This document shows positions 61,300 through 64,000 of a stretch of DNA of 64,000 bases, in pieces. Every line of letters starts with the position of its first letter. The stretch's first letter is position 1. The stretch is taken from positions 1 to 64,000 of the forward strand of contig JAOZHO010000019.1 in assembly GCA_026014875.1 (NCBI GenBank), in the 5' to 3' direction. The stretch comes from Candidatus Bathyarchaeota archaeon (GTDB lineage: Archaea; Thermoproteota; Bathyarchaeia; TCS64). The notes under the pieces are model-generated. The model was not told the DNA's origin. It saw only the letters and a list, made by a program, of their open reading frames with translations, and did no database searches. Position numbers and translations under genes: made by a program.

Positions 61300-62154
61300 G
61301 TGTTCAGGCTTCTCACTCCTTGGCCGGCGATGCTCGTCGAGGCCGGGGAACGGATCCTCTTGGCCACAGATTTTCACCTGGGCATCGAGTACGAGCTCGC
61401 CAAGATGGGCATCAGCATCCCCTACCAGACCGACCGCTTCCTCGGGGAGTTCATGGACCTGGTCCGGGAGCATAGGCCCGACAGGGTCGTCATCCTCGGA
61501 GATCTGAAGCACGGGGTCCCCATCACCAGCTTCCAGGAGAAGAGGGAGATCCCCCGGTTCTTCAGAACCCTCCTCGACGAGGTGGAGCACGTCGACCTGG
61601 TCCGGGGCAACCACGACGCAAACATCCAGAACCTCGCCCCCGAGGAGGTGGAGATCCACCCCAGCCGGGGCGCCCTCTTCGGCGAAGGCTACCGGGTCGC
61701 AGCCCTCCACGGCCACGCCTGGCCCTATCCACGGCTCCTCGCAGCGGATCTCATCGTTATGGGGCACAATCACCCCGCGGTCCAACTCAATACGCCCCTG
61801 GGCGTGCGGATCACGCGGAGGGCCTGGGTCAGGGGGCGCCTGGATCCTGTGAGGCTCGCTGAGGCCCTCATGGGGTTCGAGAAAGTGAAGGCGGGGGAGG
61901 ATCCTTTGGCCACGTTCGAGGCGGCGTTCGACACGGTTATCCGGCCCCCTCAGATGGTGATAATGCCCACCTTCAACGACCTCCTGGGGGGGCTCCCCGT
62001 CAACGCGGAGACGCCGAAGAGCCTCCTGGGCCCCCTCTTCAGGTCGGGGGCCGTCGACGTGGAGGACTTCGACGTCTACCTGCTGGACGGTGCGTTCCTC
62101 GGGAAGATCTCGTTCCTCCGGACCCTGATCACAGATCCCACCAGCATGAATTAG
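61300..62154 (+). CDS. calcineurin-like metallophosphoesterase (COG1407)
   Basis: 284 residues. All ligands are visible: DFHLG at about 26, ILGDLKHG, VRGNHDAN, ALHGHAW and MGHNHPAV. The family is the archaeal ICC-like phosphoesterase group, often found near DNA-repair genes; substrate unknown. GTG start, preceded by TTTAAAT about 40 bases upstream. The last four bases overlap the stop of the convergent radical SAM gene. Confidence 0.88.
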   Translation: MFRLLTPWPAMLVEAGERILLATDFHLGIEYELAKMGISIPYQTDRFLGEFMDLVREHRPDRVVILGDLKHGVPITSFQEKREIPRFFRTLLDEVEHVDLVRGNHDANIQNLAPEEVEIHPSRGALFGEGYRVAALHGHAWPYPRLLAADLIVMGHNHPAVQLNTPLGVRITRRAWVRGRLDPVRLAEALMGFEKVKAGEDPLATFEAAFDTVIRPPQMVIMPTFNDLLGGLPVNAETPKSLLGPLFRSGAVDVEDFDVYLLDGAFLGKISFLRTLITDPTSMN

Positions 62155-63083
62155 ACGAGGGCCTCGTCGAGCCGCGGATCTAGCAGAACCTCATGGCACA
62201 GGTGGCATCTGCTCACGAATCCTTCTCTCCAACTGATTCCCAGAGAATCGGCGAGGCTAGACGGTCCCTGTTCTGAGAGGATCTTGAACAGAGGCCGCTC
62301 ACATGCATCATCCAACAGCCGCCGAATCCCCGTCTCAACGACGCTCCCCAGACGGCCTCTCTCTAGGAGGCTGGCGGCGGAGCAGCAGGCGAGGAGCTCT
62401 CCCTCTGGATCGATCCCGATGTCTCGGAGGACGAGGCGGCATGGCCCCTCGGTTTGGCTCTCCCCGATCAGCCACCTGTCTCGAGGAAGCGCGGCTCCCC
62501 TGCCCACGGGGATGAACCCCGTCTCGACTGCGATAGCGGAAAGCCCCTCTGTGGATTCTCCCTCTCCCAAGGTCCCTATCTCATCGGGTCCCAAACGGTT
62601 GATTATCTCCGCTAGCCTGAGGCTGCCGCCTGCCTGGGCCGCGCTCATTATGACCGTCTTGAGCCCGAGGCTCTTGGCGGCCTCGAAGCAGTTCCGGACA
62701 TTCTCGAAGGGTACAAATTCCTGGTGGAAGTCGTCGGCGCTGATATTCACGACGTCGAGCCCCGACGCCTTTAGTGTTTTCAGGTTCTCCTCCGTTTTCT
62801 CCGGTGTCTCCGCCCAGGAGCAGTTGGTGACGCACTCCGTCCGGAGCCCCTTGGCGGAGGCGTAGACTACGAGCTCGTTCAGGAGCCCGGGGAGGAGGAA
62901 GGGCTCCCCGCCGGTGAAGCTGATCCACTCCACCGTGGGGATGCGGGAGGCCTGGTCGATGTAACGTCGCGCCTCGTCGAGAGACATCTCGGCGCCGTCT
63001 GAGATTTGTCCGAGCCAGCAGTGGGCGCAGGCGATGTCGCACCTCTCGGTGAGGAGGAGACCTAACCTGAACGGACCATTCAT
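62151..63083 (-). CDS. radical SAM protein with C-terminal Cys-rich (SPASM-like) region
   Basis: 310 residues. Cluster-binding C-x3-C-x2-C is CDIACAHC at 15-22. FTGGEPFLLPG gives the SAM-binding glycine motif. Later cysteines at CRLVLRDIGIDPEGELLACC and RCHLCHEVLLD resemble an auxiliary cluster-binding C-terminus. Such enzymes modify peptides or proteins or mature cofactors; here no precursor peptide gene is evident nearby. Substrate unknown. Confidence 0.87.
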   Translation of the reverse strand: MNGPFRLGLLLTERCDIACAHCWLGQISDGAEMSLDEARRYIDQASRIPTVEWISFTGGEPFLLPGLLNELVVYASAKGLRTECVTNCSWAETPEKTEENLKTLKASGLDVVNISADDFHQEFVPFENVRNCFEAAKSLGLKTVIMSAAQAGGSLRLAEIINRLGPDEIGTLGEGESTEGLSAIAVETGFIPVGRGAALPRDRWLIGESQTEGPCRLVLRDIGIDPEGELLACCSAASLLERGRLGSVVETGIRRLLDDACERPLFKILSEQGPSSLADSLGISWREGFVSRCHLCHEVLLDPRLDEALV

Positions 63084-63110
63084 CTCCGTCGACTCTCCCG
63101 CGTGCTGCTA

Positions 63111-64000
63111 TCAGATGGTGAGGAGCCTGAGCCTCTCTAGGGTCCCCCTGATGAGCTCGCTGGCCTGGTAGAAACCGTCCTCCACCGCGTTCCTCTGCCT
63201 AATCAGCTTGGTCCTGAGGAACCCGAACTCGGGCGTCTCCGGGTCCATCCCCGCCAACCGGGTGATCTCGGCGATCCGGGGGAAGGGGGTGGCCCCGAAG
63301 GTCTCCATGGAGACCTGCTCAGTGGGCCCCGCGTCGCTGTGCGCGACGGTGTTGATGTGGCGGGAGACCCATAGGAGGCAGTGGTTGAGCTCCTGCCTGA
63401 GGGGCTCCGAGGGATTCCCCTTCTTGGGGATGGACTTCACCATGTCCTCGAGTTCCCTGGCGAGGTCCCTGAACTCCTCGGCCCGGGCAAGGACGGGGTC
63501 GAGATTGAACTGATCCCTGACGCCGTCAGCCTTCGTCTGGTATTCCTTGAGTATTTTGAGGATGTGCTCTGAGTAGGTAGAGAAGTTGAGGGGGAGGACG
63601 GGGCAGTTGATCATCTTGAAGATGTAGTTGAGCTCCACCCTGACGTCCATCTTCAGGACTTCGATGTCCCCGTGCTCCATGGACGCGTGGGGAGTGTGCC
63701 ACCACCAGCCCCCGCCGGAGTAGTTGACGTGGGGGTCGTAGTCCTCAGGGGGCCTCGAGGACGTGAGGCTGGTGTGAGGGACCCCGGTGCCCCAGAAGCT
63801 TCCGTCCCCCGCCCTCGTCGGCCACCGGAGGCTCTCGACATCGATCCCCGTGGCGGATTTGATGCTGTCCAAGGCGGCCTCCAGGACCTCGCTGATGGGG
63901 GCGGCCCTGAATGTGTTGGCCCCCTTGGCCCCGGGGGAGTCGATGTTGTAGCTCGCGACGCAGTTGTACCTGAGGTCGTGCCAGAAGTGGTCGTTGAAGT
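63111..64000 (-). CDS. M28-family metallopeptidase, C-terminal part (cut by window edge)
   Basis: The frame is open to the right edge. An early NDHFWHDLR and SYNIDSPG fit the end of an M28 zinc-peptidase catalytic domain, and GGGWWWHTPHASMEHGD supplies the last metal His. A helical dimerisation-like domain of about 150 residues follows (LNYIFKMINCPVLPLNFSTY; RAEEFRDLARELEDMVK), as in glutamate carboxypeptidase II-like proteins. The start is beyond position 64000. Stop at 63111; 28 bases separate it from the radical SAM gene. Confidence 0.8.
   Translation of the reverse strand, partial: FNDHFWHDLRYNCVASYNIDSPGAKGANTFRAAPISEVLEAALDSIKSATGIDVESLRWPTRAGDGSFWGTGVPHTSLTSSRPPEDYDPHVNYSGGGWWWHTPHASMEHGDIEVLKMDVRVELNYIFKMINCPVLPLNFSTYSEHILKILKEYQTKADGVRDQFNLDPVLARAEEFRDLARELEDMVKSIPKKGNPSEPLRQELNHCLLWVSRHINTVAHSDAGPTEQVSMETFGATPFPRIAEITRLAGMDPETPEFGFLRTKLIRQRNAVEDGFYQASELIRGTLERLRLLTI

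Overview
The window is archaeal chromosome. Evidence from the sequence: both subunits of the D-family DNA polymerase (DP1 at 45399-46898, DP2 at 51792-55208), geranylgeranylglyceryl phosphate synthase, Alba, Elf1-type zinc ribbon, Sec61-beta, translin, a multi-OB RPA, archaeal-type TATA boxes close to start codons, and a tRNA-Ser with a bulge-helix-bulge intron. Coding DNA is GC-rich and dense, with many GTG and TTG starts. The gene mix fits an uncultured TACK-type archaeon such as a Bathyarchaeia relative, but that placement is inference; no rRNA is present.

Region 1 (1-20258, all minus strand) is one long glycan and cell-surface cluster. It holds seven GT4 glycosyltransferases (one ALG11-like), two GT2 enzymes, two sugar-nucleotide epimerases, a DPPR-synthase-like UbiA prenyltransferase, a methyltransferase, a NodB-type deacetylase, a large polytopic membrane protein, a DUF1616 protein split into two swapped genes, and secreted proteins including one with a PEF-CTERM-like sorting tail. 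Most neighbours overlap by a few bases (ATGA, GTGA, TTGA), so the cluster is probably one or a few operons assembling a polyprenyl-linked glycan and its surface targets.

Region 2 (20259-27394) has a secreted protein, a tandem Lrp-like regulator, a DinB protein, and four neighbouring zinc-ribbon proteins, two of them membrane proteins (one a PrsW-type protease). A decayed sulfatase follows. Region 3 (27395-43490) is mixed metabolism: MBL hydrolase, BKACE, cyclophilin, SerRS, ComB-like phosphatase, amidinotransferase, cupin, M19 dipeptidase, pilin-like protein, MTA-phosphorylase family enzyme, threonine dehydratase-type enzyme, translin and CysRS. It also contains two decayed genes on the minus strand and the intron-bearing tRNA-Ser.

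Region 4 (43491-62154) is the information-processing core: two regulators, DUF99, DP1, a membrane-anchored winged-helix protein, a striking AT-rich island (48031-49626) with repeated GTGATATCAC-type palindromes, then nadE, elf1, GGGP synthase, a Cys-rich small protein, DP2, Sec61-beta, DUF2070, Alba, a class III aminotransferase, RPA, a 36-residue membrane peptide, a SWIM-domain protein and a phosphoesterase. The right edge carries a radical SAM protein and a cut M28 peptidase.

Main second-look items: two genes that appear to start at ATC with well-placed Shine-Dalgarno sequences; three decayed genes, two of which keep both ends but lack the middle; the palindrome-studded AT-rich island; the RPA/membrane peptide/SWIM group; and the DPPR-like and ALG11-like steps in the glycan cluster.
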